A DNA stretch of 36,814 bases from a virus, in the IMG/VR virus record IMGVR_UViG_3300043449_001920, positions 1 to 36,814 of that record, one strand, 5' to 3'. The notes beneath the pieces are model-generated. The model was not told the origin of the DNA, made no database searches, and was given only the letters and a program-made list of their open reading frames with translations. Made by a program: the position numbers and the translations under genes. Shown here one piece after another: positions 8,934-17,330 of the stretch (position 1 is the stretch's first letter; every line of letters starts with the position of its first letter).

Positions 8934-9409
8934 TATATAAAAAATTCGATTACTCTTCAGAGGCCGACATTGCGGCATTGGCGCCCATTTATTGGGATTA
9001 CTACAAGTACGTCAACGAAGAGGAATTAAACGGATTTATTGAATTTGAAATATGTGGCGAAAAAATAAAGTGCCACAAGATAGAATCTAAATTCAACGAA
9101 TTAAAATTTCATAATGCCGAAATCATGATGGCCATGAGTGGTGAGGAGTGTGTGGCGTTTGGCGTATATCATTTATTTTGTGAGTGTGTTGCTTACGTTC
9201 GCACTCTTTATACTGTCCCTGCTTTAGAGGGTAACGGGATTATTAAAGGGTTGATGAATGCAATTAGGCCGATAGTGAAAAAGGTGATCTTTCAAACTAG
9301 AAAGAAAAAAGTTCCAGAAAGAACACTTATGCTTACCAGTGGCTTCGCAAGACAAATACACGAAACAGAATATTTCAAAACATTCGAAATGGATTGGAAG
9401 GGAATTTAA
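8858..9409 (+). CDS. GNAT-fold-like protein, T7 gp13-type internal protein (183 aa)
   Basis: The region from about residue 24 is clearly coding (YKKFDYSSEADIAALAPIYW onward). Residues about 120-140 (YVRTLYTVPALEGNGIIKGLM) resemble motif A of GNAT acetyltransferases, where the G-x-G turn binds acetyl-CoA; the canonical Q/R-x-x-G-x-G/A is only partly kept. T7 gp13 belongs to an acetyltransferase-like family and sits at the same place, after the nozzle gene and before the ejection proteins. The start is a GTG with GGAG 7 bases upstream, giving a 76-base overlap with the preceding gene. No other in-frame ATG, GTG or TTG lies upstream of the conserved part. Confidence 0.65.
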   Translation: MDKELCLSEEPGSVGCDGDRGFLEIVYKKFDYSSEADIAALAPIYWDYYKYVNEEELNGFIEFEICGEKIKCHKIESKFNELKFHNAEIMMAMSGEECVAFGVYHLFCECVAYVRTLYTVPALEGNGIIKGLMNAIRPIVKKVIFQTRKKKVPERTLMLTSGFARQIHETEYFKTFEMDWKGI

Positions 9410-9412
9410 GTT

Positions 9413-10291
9413 ATGGCTGGAATAAAAGGATACGGTAGCGGGCTAGGACAAACATTAGATTTAGGAGGATTCCTAAATGATAAGTTGCAAGGATTAATAC
9501 ATCCAGCAATGGCCGGCCCGGATTACGAAAAACAAAGAAAAGATCTGGTTCGCGAACTGGCGTCAAATAGACGAAGGGCCATTAAAGAAGGTGAAAAATT
9601 CGGGAAAAAGTATTTTGCAGACAAGTCTCTTGGCCGAGTGGATCAAGGACGATCTAATGAAGTTAGAAATTTAATTACACAAAGAAAAGATCAATTAGAT
9701 CTAGCAAAGAAGAGATCAGCAGACGTTCAAAGAGTAATTGATATGAGATCAGCCAACCTGGCTGGTTTTACTCCCGACGAGATCAACGCTATGCGCGCAC
9801 AAGAGGCGTCGCAGATGGGCAGGGCGCAGTCGACGGCGCTTAGGCAGCTAAGGGGTGTTCAGGCCGCATCCGGTATGCGCGGGGGGGCTGCCGCTGCCCA
9901 ACAAGCTGGCATTTTAGGACAAGCACAAGCAGCCAGAGCCAACCTGGAGCGCGATTTATTTTTGCAAAACATCGCTCAAAAACGAGCGGCACTTGGAGAC
10001 TATGAAAGCTCTGTACGCGGAATTGAAGGGGAAGAGTTTGGAAAAAGAGACGCTGCAATTGGTGGATTAGAGAATATTACAACGGCTTCGCGTGCCGACG
10101 AGTTAGCTAGACAACAATACAACCAGGCACAACTAGGCAGAGAACGCATGGGCCAAGCATCTAGTGCGTTTGGTATTGCAGGGTTAAGCGCACAAGAACA
10201 AGCAGCGGCAATGCAAAACATACTAGGTGAAAAGCAAGCTGCTGCTACCGTTGAAGCTGCAAACGCAGCTGGGCAGGGAGGAAAGAAATAA
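9413..10291 (+). CDS. Internal virion / ejection protein, Ala-Gln-rich helical (292 aa)
   Basis: The ATG follows GGAAGGGA. The protein is almost all helix and strongly enriched in Ala, Gln, Arg and Gly, with an MRGGAAAAQQAGILGQAQ segment (residues about 155-172) and coiled-coil stretches around it. This composition is typical of the small internal-core or ejection protein (T7 gp14 / P22 gp7 type), which enters the host envelope at infection. It is the first of three consecutive genes of this type. It has no signal peptide and no enzyme motif. Confidence 0.65.
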   Translation: MAGIKGYGSGLGQTLDLGGFLNDKLQGLIHPAMAGPDYEKQRKDLVRELASNRRRAIKEGEKFGKKYFADKSLGRVDQGRSNEVRNLITQRKDQLDLAKKRSADVQRVIDMRSANLAGFTPDEINAMRAQEASQMGRAQSTALRQLRGVQAASGMRGGAAAAQQAGILGQAQAARANLERDLFLQNIAQKRAALGDYESSVRGIEGEEFGKRDAAIGGLENITTASRADELARQQYNQAQLGRERMGQASSAFGIAGLSAQEQAAAMQNILGEKQAAATVEAANAAGQGGKK

Positions 10292-10292
10292 C

Positions 10293-11474
10293 ATGGCACA
10301 ATCTAGTTTAAACCAACCGTTTGCAAAGAAGTTCAAATTAAAACGTCCCGAAGACGAAGGGCAGTCACAAGGTCCGACGTTGGCATCCGTTGCTGGAAAC
10401 ATCGCAAAAATGGGTTTAGCCATGTCCGACTCGGGCGGACAACAAGGCGACGCTGCTCAGGCGCCTGAAAACGCGACACCAATGGACGCAACCAGCGCAA
10501 ACGACGCCGCACAAACACAACAAGATCCGCTAGATTCTATTCCTAGAAAGCCCGACGCTGCTATGGGCGAAAAACAAGGGATGGATTCCGACATGGCTCG
10601 CATTCTGGTAGCTGGGCTTCCAATAATATTGGGAGCTGCATTCGGAGGTGCCGAAGGTGGAGCAACCGGTGCGCAAGCCGGTATGGCGGGCCTTAATGCG
10701 TTTCAACAGCAAGACGCGCTAGCAGCATCTAAAGAAGAGAAGGCAGCAGATAGACTGGCGGCACAACAAGCAAAAGAGGCGGATTGGGCAAACGAAGAAA
10801 AGCAATTAGCGGCAAGACAAGCATTCGAAGAAAAACAACTTGCGGCAAGACAAGCGTTTGATGAGAAATCGTCCGCAAAAAAATTTGAGCAGGATAAATA
10901 TTTAGCATCGATTAAAGAAAAAAGAGATGCTGCTAAAGACAATCCGTCAGAAATGCCTGTAGAAAAAAGACTCGCTAAGCTTAACGCCACTGAGAAAAAA
11001 GACTTAAGTAACATTAAGACCGTATTCCAATCTGCTAACGGAATGGGTTTAGCCCTTCAGGCCGGAGAGGGAACGAATAAAATAATCGGAGACAATAACT
11101 TCACAAGATTTAGAAGAGATTATTCTGAAGCCATTACAAGACTTCAATCTGGTGGAGCGTTTAGCCAAAACGAAGCCGACACATTTAAAGCAATGGCACC
11201 ACAAGGTTTAGATCCAGACGAAATGAAGATGCAAAAAATCCAAGCGATTAAAGACAGAATGGCCGACAGATTGTCTGTGTATGGATTTAAACCCGAAGAA
11301 TTCCCTGACATGTTGAAAGAACCAAAATTAGCCAAAGTAGAAAAGACGTGGGTAGATAGATTAACTGCAATTGGGAATCAAGCTCAAGCCAACGAACAAT
11401 CTCCGCAAAAAAACTACGAAGAGATGAGCGAAAAAGAACTCGAAGAGGAATTGAAAAGGCGAGGACTAAAATAA
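10293..11474 (+). CDS. Internal virion / ejection protein (393 aa)
   Basis: The frame is open from 10227, but the ATG at 10293 has AGGA 10 bases upstream (GGGAGGAAAGAAATAAC) and follows the previous stop directly, so that start is chosen. After a low-complexity Gln/Ala/Asp-rich region, residues about 105-150 are hydrophobic and Gly/Ala-rich (ILVAGLPIILGAAFGGAEGG), which may insert in a membrane. Tandem 10-residue repeats follow (EEKQLAARQAF twice). The rest is a helical coiled coil. It matches the second ejection protein in the podovirus order. Confidence 0.65.
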   Translation: MAQSSLNQPFAKKFKLKRPEDEGQSQGPTLASVAGNIAKMGLAMSDSGGQQGDAAQAPENATPMDATSANDAAQTQQDPLDSIPRKPDAAMGEKQGMDSDMARILVAGLPIILGAAFGGAEGGATGAQAGMAGLNAFQQQDALAASKEEKAADRLAAQQAKEADWANEEKQLAARQAFEEKQLAARQAFDEKSSAKKFEQDKYLASIKEKRDAAKDNPSEMPVEKRLAKLNATEKKDLSNIKTVFQSANGMGLALQAGEGTNKIIGDNNFTRFRRDYSEAITRLQSGGAFSQNEADTFKAMAPQGLDPDEMKMQKIQAIKDRMADRLSVYGFKPEEFPDMLKEPKLAKVEKTWVDRLTAIGNQAQANEQSPQKNYEEMSEKELEEELKRRGLK

Positions 11475-14132
11475 ATGGCTGAGCCAAATAGAAAACAACA
11501 ACTTATTGAACAATTACGAAACCACGACAAGCGAGCGGCGCTTATTGCGAAACTGCAAGAAGATGATGCTGCTAAAGACTCAATAACAGATCAGGCGTTA
11601 GGAACTGGAAGATCAGCGCTTGAGAGTGCGACACTAGGAATTAGCGAGCCTCTTATTGGAAGGGCAAAAGCTTTATACGAAGCCGCACCGGAAGCGATTC
11701 AAGCGCTAGTTCCAGGCGGCGAAGAACCATCTTGGCAGGACGTTGGCGGCGAATATTCTAAAGGATTGGAGGAAGATAAGGCACAGCGAGCAGAATTCAA
11801 AGAAAAACATCCTTATCTTGATACAGCCGGACAAGTGGCTGGATTTTTCGCGCCTGTGGGTCCTGCGGCTGCAGCGTTTAAAGTTGGCGCCAAAGGAGTA
11901 AAAGCAATTGGGTCAGCCCTACCGGGTGCAAAATTGTTAGCAAAAGCCGCAGAAGGCGGATTGCTTGCTAAGACGGGAGCTGCGGCGGTGAAAGCTGCCG
12001 GTGAGAATGTCGGCGGATATCTAGCGACCGAGGCCGCCTCGGCACCCGTTCGTGCCCTTAGTGATTATTCAACCGATGAAGGTACTGGTGATATTGGAGA
12101 GGGCGTAGTCGGAGCAGCAAAATACGGAGCTGGGTTTGGAGCTGGCGCAACGTTAATACCAGGCGCTGGAAGATTAGCTGCAAAAATGGGCCGTAAAGGA
12201 ATTAGCGCAATTTTTGGCGGCGTTCCGGAAGATACAATTAAGAGCTACGAAAAGCTTCTTAATGAGTCTGCAGATTCTGTTTCAAAAATAAGCAAAGATT
12301 CAAAAGAAGCAAAAGGCGCAATTCAAAACATAGTAGACAATACGTACCAAAAAGCAGTTAGCGACGTTCAAGATGCAACGATTACATATGATCAAGCCAA
12401 GGACACTTTAGATCATTTCAAAAACGTTGTAGACGATACAGTTAAAACGAAAAGACAAACTGTAAAAGAAAAGTTTGATGCTGCAAAAGAAAAACTAAAA
12501 GAGGCCAACGACCTACAAAAGGAATTACTTAAGCAAGCCAATCCTCCTGCATATGTAGCAGGAGATATCATTGAAGACGTTGGAAAAGTAAAACAGAAGC
12601 TTGTAGAAGAATCAAAAAAAGCTACTGACATGCTTAACAATAGGCAAACAAAAATATCAATATCTCCTATTGTAAAAAAGATAGATGACGAAATGTCAGA
12701 ACTCACAATTAATGGAAAACTAGTGGGTGACGCTGACAAAGCCACGTATTCAAAGCTAGAAGAATTAAAAAGCGATTTTTCAGGACTGGGCGAAACAGTA
12801 GACCTTCCAACTACAAAGAAATTACTTAAAAAATTAGACGACAACATTGAATATAACTTAGGTGCTGGTGAGTTTAATTCCGTACTAAACGGAACGATGA
12901 AAAACATTAGGGGCGCCCTAAGACAAACCTTGGGAGAGCAAGTGCCAGAGTTTGATCAACACATGCGGAACGTTGTTCAACCGTTGGGTGAGCTGAGAGA
13001 AAAAGCATCGCAGGCATTTAAAAATCAGGATGCAGTGTTTGGGAAAGTTCTTCGAATTGATTCGCCAAAGCAAACGGAAACACGCGCACTACTAGAACAA
13101 ATGAGCAAGGTTACCGGAAGAGACTACCTAGCTCCTGTCGGAGAATATTTAAACGCACAAAAAACACTAAAATCACAAAGCGCATTGAAGGAATTAAGAA
13201 GAGGGCTTCCGGAATATCAGGATTATAAATCTGCGCTAACTCAATACCGTGAAAACCAAAAACTCAAAGCGCCCGATGAAGTTAAACAAATTGTAGACGC
13301 ATCGAACGAAATAAAAAGATATGCAGAGGCCCAATTAAAGTTAAAAAAGGCCCAAGAAGTATTAGAGCCTCTGAAGATATTTAAAGATTTAAATTCAGTT
13401 CAAAAAACAAAGCAGATCATTGCCGGAAGCAATCCAGCTATTAAAGCAAGATTGATGAAATATGCAAACGTTCCGGAAGATCAGTTTGACCGGATGATCA
13501 ACATGGCAAAGATAGAACACGAGTTTGCAATTGATCGTACACGCGGATCTAGAAACGTAAACCTATGGGGGTTATCTGGAAGTTTGGGCGGTATGGCGGG
13601 TGCAGCGGCCGGATTAGGATTAAGCGGATTAGATCCAAGCCTTGGGGTAGCCGGGTTTATAGCGGGCTCTATGGTTGACAAATACGGCGGGAGAATGACT
13701 CAAAAAATCATCCAAGCCTATACGCGTATGCCAGGAATTCCGCAGGCTAGAAAAATAAATAGATACTTCAATGACTTGCCGCCAAACATCAAAGAAGACA
13801 TGCGTCTATCTTTTTTGAGGTCGTTTGGATCTCTTGGGTGGAATAATCCAGTTACGTTAGACAAAGATCAACAAGCGCTATTTAAACAAGATCTTATGGA
13901 AGATCCTAGTTTTACGTCGTCTGAGAAAGCAAAAATTATTTCAGACATGACTAAAAACGATGGAGAGGTCCCGGGTCCTGTACTTAAAAAGTTCATGGTA
14001 GGTGATGGAAAAGAAGCTGAAGCATTAGAAGCTCAAGACAAATTGGAAGAAAGCCGAAAGGTTCAACAACCTCCGGTCACACTAAAGAATGTTTCCGACT
14101 ACGCTAAGTTTAAAAGAGGTGAACAATATTAA
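11475..14132 (+). CDS. Large internal virion / DNA ejection protein (885 aa)
   Basis: It is the third and longest of the ejection-type genes, starting right after the previous stop. Residues about 110-260 are hydrophobic Gly/Ala-rich segments (VAGFFAPVGPAAAAFKVG, then GAGFGAGATLIPGAGRLA) that could make membrane contact. A long helical/coiled-coil body follows (residues about 270-690). A second Gly/Ala-rich segment (LWGLSGSLGGMAGAAAGLGL) lies near 695. In T7, gp16 carries a lytic transglycosylase; no such catalytic motif is visible here. Its likely role is to form or line the trans-envelope channel at infection. Confidence 0.7.
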   Translation: MAEPNRKQQLIEQLRNHDKRAALIAKLQEDDAAKDSITDQALGTGRSALESATLGISEPLIGRAKALYEAAPEAIQALVPGGEEPSWQDVGGEYSKGLEEDKAQRAEFKEKHPYLDTAGQVAGFFAPVGPAAAAFKVGAKGVKAIGSALPGAKLLAKAAEGGLLAKTGAAAVKAAGENVGGYLATEAASAPVRALSDYSTDEGTGDIGEGVVGAAKYGAGFGAGATLIPGAGRLAAKMGRKGISAIFGGVPEDTIKSYEKLLNESADSVSKISKDSKEAKGAIQNIVDNTYQKAVSDVQDATITYDQAKDTLDHFKNVVDDTVKTKRQTVKEKFDAAKEKLKEANDLQKELLKQANPPAYVAGDIIEDVGKVKQKLVEESKKATDMLNNRQTKISISPIVKKIDDEMSELTINGKLVGDADKATYSKLEELKSDFSGLGETVDLPTTKKLLKKLDDNIEYNLGAGEFNSVLNGTMKNIRGALRQTLGEQVPEFDQHMRNVVQPLGELREKASQAFKNQDAVFGKVLRIDSPKQTETRALLEQMSKVTGRDYLAPVGEYLNAQKTLKSQSALKELRRGLPEYQDYKSALTQYRENQKLKAPDEVKQIVDASNEIKRYAEAQLKLKKAQEVLEPLKIFKDLNSVQKTKQIIAGSNPAIKARLMKYANVPEDQFDRMINMAKIEHEFAIDRTRGSRNVNLWGLSGSLGGMAGAAAGLGLSGLDPSLGVAGFIAGSMVDKYGGRMTQKIIQAYTRMPGIPQARKINRYFNDLPPNIKEDMRLSFLRSFGSLGWNNPVTLDKDQQALFKQDLMEDPSFTSSEKAKIISDMTKNDGEVPGPVLKKFMVGDGKEAEALEAQDKLEESRKVQQPPVTLKNVSDYAKFKRGEQY

Positions 14133-14152
14133 ATAGTGTGTGTAAAATTAAA

Positions 14153-14160
14153 GGGCAGAC
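14153..14160 (+). repeat. GGGCAGAC octamer family (eight exact copies)
   Basis: Copies on the plus strand are at 14153, 15019 and 15603; copies on the minus strand occupy 20405-20412, 22279-22286, 23098-23105, 24232-24239 and 24346-24353. About one copy would be expected by chance on the two strands together. All eight point in the direction of the genes around them, and four lie within 5 bases of a start codon (14161, 15601, 20401, 22273). The core GGGCAG also fills the expanded loop of the tRNA-like gene. Role unknown. Confidence 0.6.
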
Positions 14161-14595
14161 ATGAGTTTAGAGATATTGAAGGATTACTCACTCAGATTCG
14201 TTGGCGTTCCGTACCGATGGGGTGGAGCGCATCCATGTAATGGTCTAGATTGTTCAGGATTAGTTCAAATTATATTAAAGGCAGCGGGCGAAGATCCTCC
14301 TGGGGATCAAACAGCACAGGCGATTTATAATCATTTTGCTGCTGCCGGAAAAGCTCAGGATCTTCTAGCATTAGGTTCCATCTTATTTTTCGGGCAATCG
14401 GTTTTAAAAATTACACATGTCGCATGGGCATTAAACCCTTATCAAATGATCGAAGCCGGTGGGGGTGGAAGCAAGACGTTAAGTGTGACGGACGCAATAA
14501 GAGATGAAGCTTTTGTGCGAGTAAGTTTGATTAATTCCCGCAATGACTTAGTATCTTATCTCAAACCATACTATCGAAAGATAGGTCACCTATAA
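14161..14595 (+). CDS. NlpC/P60-family endolysin (144 aa)
   Basis: This is a single-domain cysteine peptidase of the NlpC/P60 type. YRWGGAHPCNGLDCSGLV (residues 18-35) gives catalytic Cys31, THVAWAL gives His86, and the polar third position is probably Glu98 in MIEAGGG. These enzymes cleave peptide bonds in the peptidoglycan stem (gamma-D-Glu to diamino acid). There is no signal peptide, so release needs a holin or membrane damage. The ATG follows AAAGGGCAGAC directly, one of the recurring GGGCAGAC sites. It opens the lysis cassette. Confidence 0.85.
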   Translation: MSLEILKDYSLRFVGVPYRWGGAHPCNGLDCSGLVQIILKAAGEDPPGDQTAQAIYNHFAAAGKAQDLLALGSILFFGQSVLKITHVAWALNPYQMIEAGGGGSKTLSVTDAIRDEAFVRVSLINSRNDLVSYLKPYYRKIGHL

Positions 14596-14614
14596 ACTAA
14601 GGAGAGGTAAGGAC

Positions 14615-14935
14615 ATGTCACAAGTAGAACTGAAAAAAGTAGAATTAGAACTCCCAAAAGAAGCATTCGAAGTGAAGGAATTGCTCGTTGCTTTAGTAAA
14701 GGGAATTAAAGAGAAAAAACCAATTGCCGAGTTGGCGACTAGCGTATTGCCACAACTATTGGCGGCAGTTGAAGGTGTTGAAAACTTAGATGACGAAGCA
14801 AAGTACGCCAAAGGCGGACTTGTAAAACTAGGTGCATTGTTAGCTGCGGAAGTTGTAGAGATCTTTGTTGATCTAGCGCCTCCGGCAGAAGTAGCGGCTG
14901 CACCACAACCAGACGGAGCGCCTCCGGCAGCATGA
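14615..14935 (+). CDS. Small helical protein in the lysis region (106 aa)
   Basis: A strong AAGGAGAGG site precedes the ATG. The protein is a run of amphipathic helices (ELKKVELELPKEAFEVKELLV, shown in part as LPKEAFEVKELLVALVKGI), with a hydrophobic stretch (residues about 68-90) and a Pro/Ala-rich tail (PPAEVAAAPQPDGAPPAA). Similar small proteins with an LPKE...E..ELLVA start are common beside podovirus lysis genes but their function is not established. It overlaps the next gene by ATGA. Confidence 0.65.
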   Translation: MSQVELKKVELELPKEAFEVKELLVALVKGIKEKKPIAELATSVLPQLLAAVEGVENLDDEAKYAKGGLVKLGALLAAEVVEIFVDLAPPAEVAAAPQPDGAPPAA

Positions 14936-15144
14936 AGTTAGTGATTTCATTAATCTTAGCATTGCCGCAGCTAGTGAAAGCCATCTTAGAGATCAATAAA
15001 TTCTATAAAGACGTTACAGGGCAGACTCCGCGCGCGGCGGTGAAAAAGACTAGTGAAGTCTTTAAAAAACTAAACGACGCCAAAACACACGAGGAGAGAC
15101 AAGCAGTTGCGAAAGATATTCAAGATCTTATTGCTAAGCTCTAG
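14932..15144 (+). CDS. Small protein with N-terminal membrane segment, holin-like candidate (70 aa)
   Basis: The start overlaps the previous stop (ATGA). Residues 2-21 are a hydrophobic segment (KLVISLILALPQLVKAILEI) that could span the membrane, followed by a basic, amphipathic helical tail. One short transmembrane segment beside an endolysin fits a pinholin or class-III-like holin, or an antiholin. No family is recognised; the role is inferred from position and topology. Confidence 0.6.
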   Translation: MKLVISLILALPQLVKAILEINKFYKDVTGQTPRAAVKKTSEVFKKLNDAKTHEERQAVAKDIQDLIAKL

Positions 15145-15376
15145 TGCTGTTTTGGCGTCTTCTTGTGCAAGCGTTGGCACATCAACCGATATCCCGGGTC
15201 CTCAAGTCATGATCTGTGTACTTCATGCCGAGGACGGCGTTTTGGACTGTATTGATCGGCAAGAAAAACCGATACAGCTACAAGTCAAAGAGGCCGATAA
15301 TTTCATCTGTAAGCCTTACGAGGATGAAAGAACACTTCTTCAATGGTGCGGGATGATTTCGAATGAGGATAACTAA
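15107..15376 (+). CDS. Small lipoprotein, possible o-spanin (89 aa)
   Basis: The start is TTG at 15107 with GAGGAG 10 bases upstream, inside the end of the previous gene. The N-terminus (MRKIFKILLLSSSAVLASSC) has a basic n-region, a hydrophobic core and a lipobox-like ASSC with Cys20. The mature part has three further Cys. A lipoprotein next to a membrane/coiled-coil protein in the lysis cassette is the arrangement of an outer-membrane spanin subunit. The mature domain is not Pro-rich like classical Rz1, so this is tentative. Confidence 0.65.
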   Translation: MRKIFKILLLSSSAVLASSCASVGTSTDIPGPQVMICVLHAEDGVLDCIDRQEKPIQLQVKEADNFICKPYEDERTLLQWCGMISNEDN

Positions 15377-15653
15377 CACCTACAGCAAAAGTAATGACAC
15401 TCTCCGTAAGTGGGCATCGGTTATCTTATCCATAGGTATAGCTATTAATTCGGCGATTTTTACTGCTATTGTTTATGCGCATGGGAATTTCGTCACCGTT
15501 AGGGAGAAAGAGGACATCACAGCGCGCTTGGACCGCATCGAAAACAAGATCGACTTTCTACTCGAGGCAAAAAAACTCTCGGGAGAGGAGTCGGAGCTCT
15601 ATGGGCAGACGGATTCAGGCCGGTCGAAACTTACTGGGAATAGATCTCAGTGA
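15363..15653 (+). CDS. Membrane-anchored coiled-coil protein, i-spanin or holin candidate (96 aa)
   Basis: The ATG lies inside the lipoprotein gene's end (14-base overlap). After a 15-residue polar N-terminus, residues about 17-40 (WASVILSIGIAINSAIFTAI) form one transmembrane helix. A coiled-coil stretch follows (REKEDITARLDRIENKIDFL). That topology fits an inner-membrane spanin partner for the neighbouring lipoprotein. A holin is the main alternative. Its 3' end overlaps the nuclease gene by 53 bases. Confidence 0.65.
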   Translation: MRITNTYSKSNDTLRKWASVILSIGIAINSAIFTAIVYAHGNFVTVREKEDITARLDRIENKIDFLLEAKKLSGEESELYGQTDSGRSKLTGNRSQ

Positions 15654-15984
15654 GAAAGAAATTCAAAATCAGATTCTAGAATATCTATACAACCGTGGTG
15701 TATTTTGCTGGAGACAAAACACCGTAGGCGTGTACGACGAAAAACGCGGTTGTTATATCAGGAATAATTCAAGGTACGTCATTCGAGGTGTAAGCGACAT
15801 TCTAGGTGTGCTCCCAAATGGACGAATTCTAGCGATTGAAGTGAAAAGCAGAAAAGGGAAAGTGAGCCCTGACCAAGAAGCATTCTTAAAGAATGTGCTT
15901 CTGAAAGGAGGAGTAGCGATCCTGGCCAGGTCTCTAGAAGATGTTATAGCTGAATTAGACTATTTAGTATTTGATGATGTTTAA
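15601..15984 (+). CDS. VRR-NUC-family nuclease, Holliday-junction-resolvase-like (127 aa)
   Basis: The frame is open from 15469, but the ATG at 15601 has GGAGAGGAG 10 bases upstream and gives the normal small VRR-NUC length. Motifs are Glu20, GVSD with Asp66, and IEVK with Glu80 and Lys82, then GKVSPDQ with Gln92 and a GGVAILARS strand. This is the PD-(D/E)XK fold of VRR-NUC nucleases, which cut branched DNA such as Holliday junctions or flaps. Phages use such enzymes to clear branches before packaging or in recombination. It closes the plus-strand arm and meets the minus-strand arm tail to tail. Confidence 0.85.
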   Translation: MGRRIQAGRNLLGIDLSEKEIQNQILEYLYNRGVFCWRQNTVGVYDEKRGCYIRNNSRYVIRGVSDILGVLPNGRILAIEVKSRKGKVSPDQEAFLKNVLLKGGVAILARSLEDVIAELDYLVFDDV

Positions 15985-16265
15985 TCTTCAATAGGAATAG
16001 AACTAAGTTTCTGAATAATTGGACCTTTTACGTGAACCGTTTCGTCACGTCGTTGAAATACAATTAGCCATGTATATAGTTCTTTGTCGTTTGTAGAATT
16101 AAGAACAGCGAACAGGTTCCATGCGTCCCGCATAGGATTGGGTTTAAATTCAGCGGATTCTATAATTATATTGTCGAAGTAGGTTTTTTGAATGCCGCGC
16201 CAAATAGCCTCAAGGTTCTTGCAGAGATTCTCAGGTGTGTCGTCCGGTATTTTGGGTGTTATCAA
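15981..16265 (-). CDS. Hypothetical protein (94 aa)
   Basis: It starts with TTG, preceded by TTTAGGAG. The TTG overlaps the upstream gene's TGA (TTGA), indicating coupling. The protein has a globular mix of helix and strand: an N-terminal helix (ENLCKNLEAIWRGIQ), two aromatic-rich strands (LYTWLIVFQRR) and a C-terminal IIQKL helix. No motif is recognised. It is the last gene of the minus arm and its stop overlaps the stop of the nuclease gene on the other strand. Confidence 0.65.
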   Translation of the reverse strand: MITPKIPDDTPENLCKNLEAIWRGIQKTYFDNIIIESAEFKPNPMRDAWNLFAVLNSTNDKELYTWLIVFQRRDETVHVKGPIIQKLSSIPIED

Positions 16266-16510
16266 AATCTACTCCTAAAGGCATTGTATTTCTCTTGGTC
16301 ACATATGATCAATGGTCGTTTATTATCTGGAAAGTCGATGAACATACAATCACCGATATATGTTAAGTGTGTTGAATAAATAGTTCGAGTTCTAATATCC
16401 ACACCGTAGTTAACCATTACAGAAGATCCGTTAGCTAACCATGTGATTAGTTTGAACCTGATTTTGTCCCACCATGAATATACCACTGGTTTATTAGATG
16501 CTAACATCAT
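16262..16510 (-). CDS. Hypothetical protein (82 aa)
   Basis: The frame is open to a TTG at 16531, but the ATG at 16510 has a consensus GAAGGAG 5 bases upstream, so MMLASNKP is the chosen start. The protein is rich in Trp, Tyr and Lys, with basic patches (WWDKIRFKLITWLANG) and a C-terminal CDQEKYNAFRSRF. It has no membrane segment or enzyme motif. It is coupled to the next gene by a TTGA overlap. Confidence 0.65.
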   Translation of the reverse strand: MMLASNKPVVYSWWDKIRFKLITWLANGSSVMVNYGVDIRTRTIYSTHLTYIGDCMFIDFPDNKRPLIICDQEKYNAFRSRF

Positions 16511-16546
16511 GCTTTCTCCTTCAACATTCAATCATCTCACTGCGGT

Positions 16547-17308
16547 TCATTTCACCTTCCAAGCTTGATACACCTTCTTAGGTGTGTGATCGACGTTTCT
16601 AAGAGACGCTTTGCCGAACGGCAATTGCACTTCATTGTAGTCATTCAAAAAGAACCAGGAAACGTACTGAGCATTCGTGAGTTTAGAATCAGACGACAAG
16701 CGTTTCGCGAAGTTTACTTGTTCATCCTCTGATCCCACTATCCCGTTATAGTTAACAGATGGCCACGCAGTTTCAGTGATCGCAAACTTCTCAGGCATTT
16801 TAGAAAAGTAGTTGGAAGGGATATCTGAAACTTTTGCGTACTTCATCCAAGGGTATGTTGTGAATGCGATGAAAGATAAGAAGCTAAGTTGCGTGAAATC
16901 AACCGTGCCCATGTTCTCATAATTAAATGTCACACAGGTTTTAGTGCGTCCTGCTACCAAATCATGCCAGGCCTTTATTTTAGAAACATCAACACTTGTT
17001 AACTCGTTACCCCAACACCAGTATTCTAGGCCGTAGCCTAAAATGCGATCCATATCGCTAGCTGAATAATTTTTCTGAGGCGTGACTAACCCCATTTTAA
17101 GTGTGGGATTTTTTGCGTGAGCTAGATCAATAAACCCTAAATTGTCTGTGTGAAATGAAGCATAGTCAAATACGCTTAAGTCTGAGAAATATGCGTCATT
17201 CACCACTACTTCAGGACCTGCGACACCTCGTTTGTAGCATCCCGATAGCGACGACGTGAACGCTAGCAGTGCTGCCATAATTGCTTTAATAATTGATTCG
17301 AAAGTCAT
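16547..17308 (-). CDS. Lipoprotein with glycoside-hydrolase clan-A-like motifs (253 aa)
   Basis: The ATG at 17308 has GGGGGTGG just upstream (a GTG two codons earlier is possible). The N-terminus carries a hydrophobic segment ending in lipobox LSGC (Cys24), so the product is likely exported and lipidated. The mature part looks like a (beta/alpha)8 enzyme: YWCWGNEL supplies a clan GH-A-type Asn-Glu pair (Asn101-Glu102, acid/base candidate) and FAITETAWPS supplies Glu179 (nucleophile candidate), with TTYPW between them. Families such as GH53 and GH17 use this pattern for beta-glycan cleavage. It is short for a full barrel but complete in frame. The substrate is unknown. Confidence 0.6.
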   Translation of the reverse strand: MTFESIIKAIMAALLAFTSSLSGCYKRGVAGPEVVVNDAYFSDLSVFDYASFHTDNLGFIDLAHAKNPTLKMGLVTPQKNYSASDMDRILGYGLEYWCWGNELTSVDVSKIKAWHDLVAGRTKTCVTFNYENMGTVDFTQLSFLSFIAFTTYPWMKYAKVSDIPSNYFSKMPEKFAITETAWPSVNYNGIVGSEDEQVNFAKRLSSDSKLTNAQYVSWFFLNDYNEVQLPFGKASLRNVDHTPKKVYQAWKVK

Positions 17309-17330
17309 AACCACCCCCAGTGTTAAATAA

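Noticed and set aside
12413-12907. 164-codon minus-strand open frame inside the large ejection protein
   Set aside because: The plus-strand gene is continuous, with a ribosome site and typical composition. The opposite frame is Ser/Phe/Leu-rich, which is what antisense of an Lys/Glu-rich coiled coil gives.
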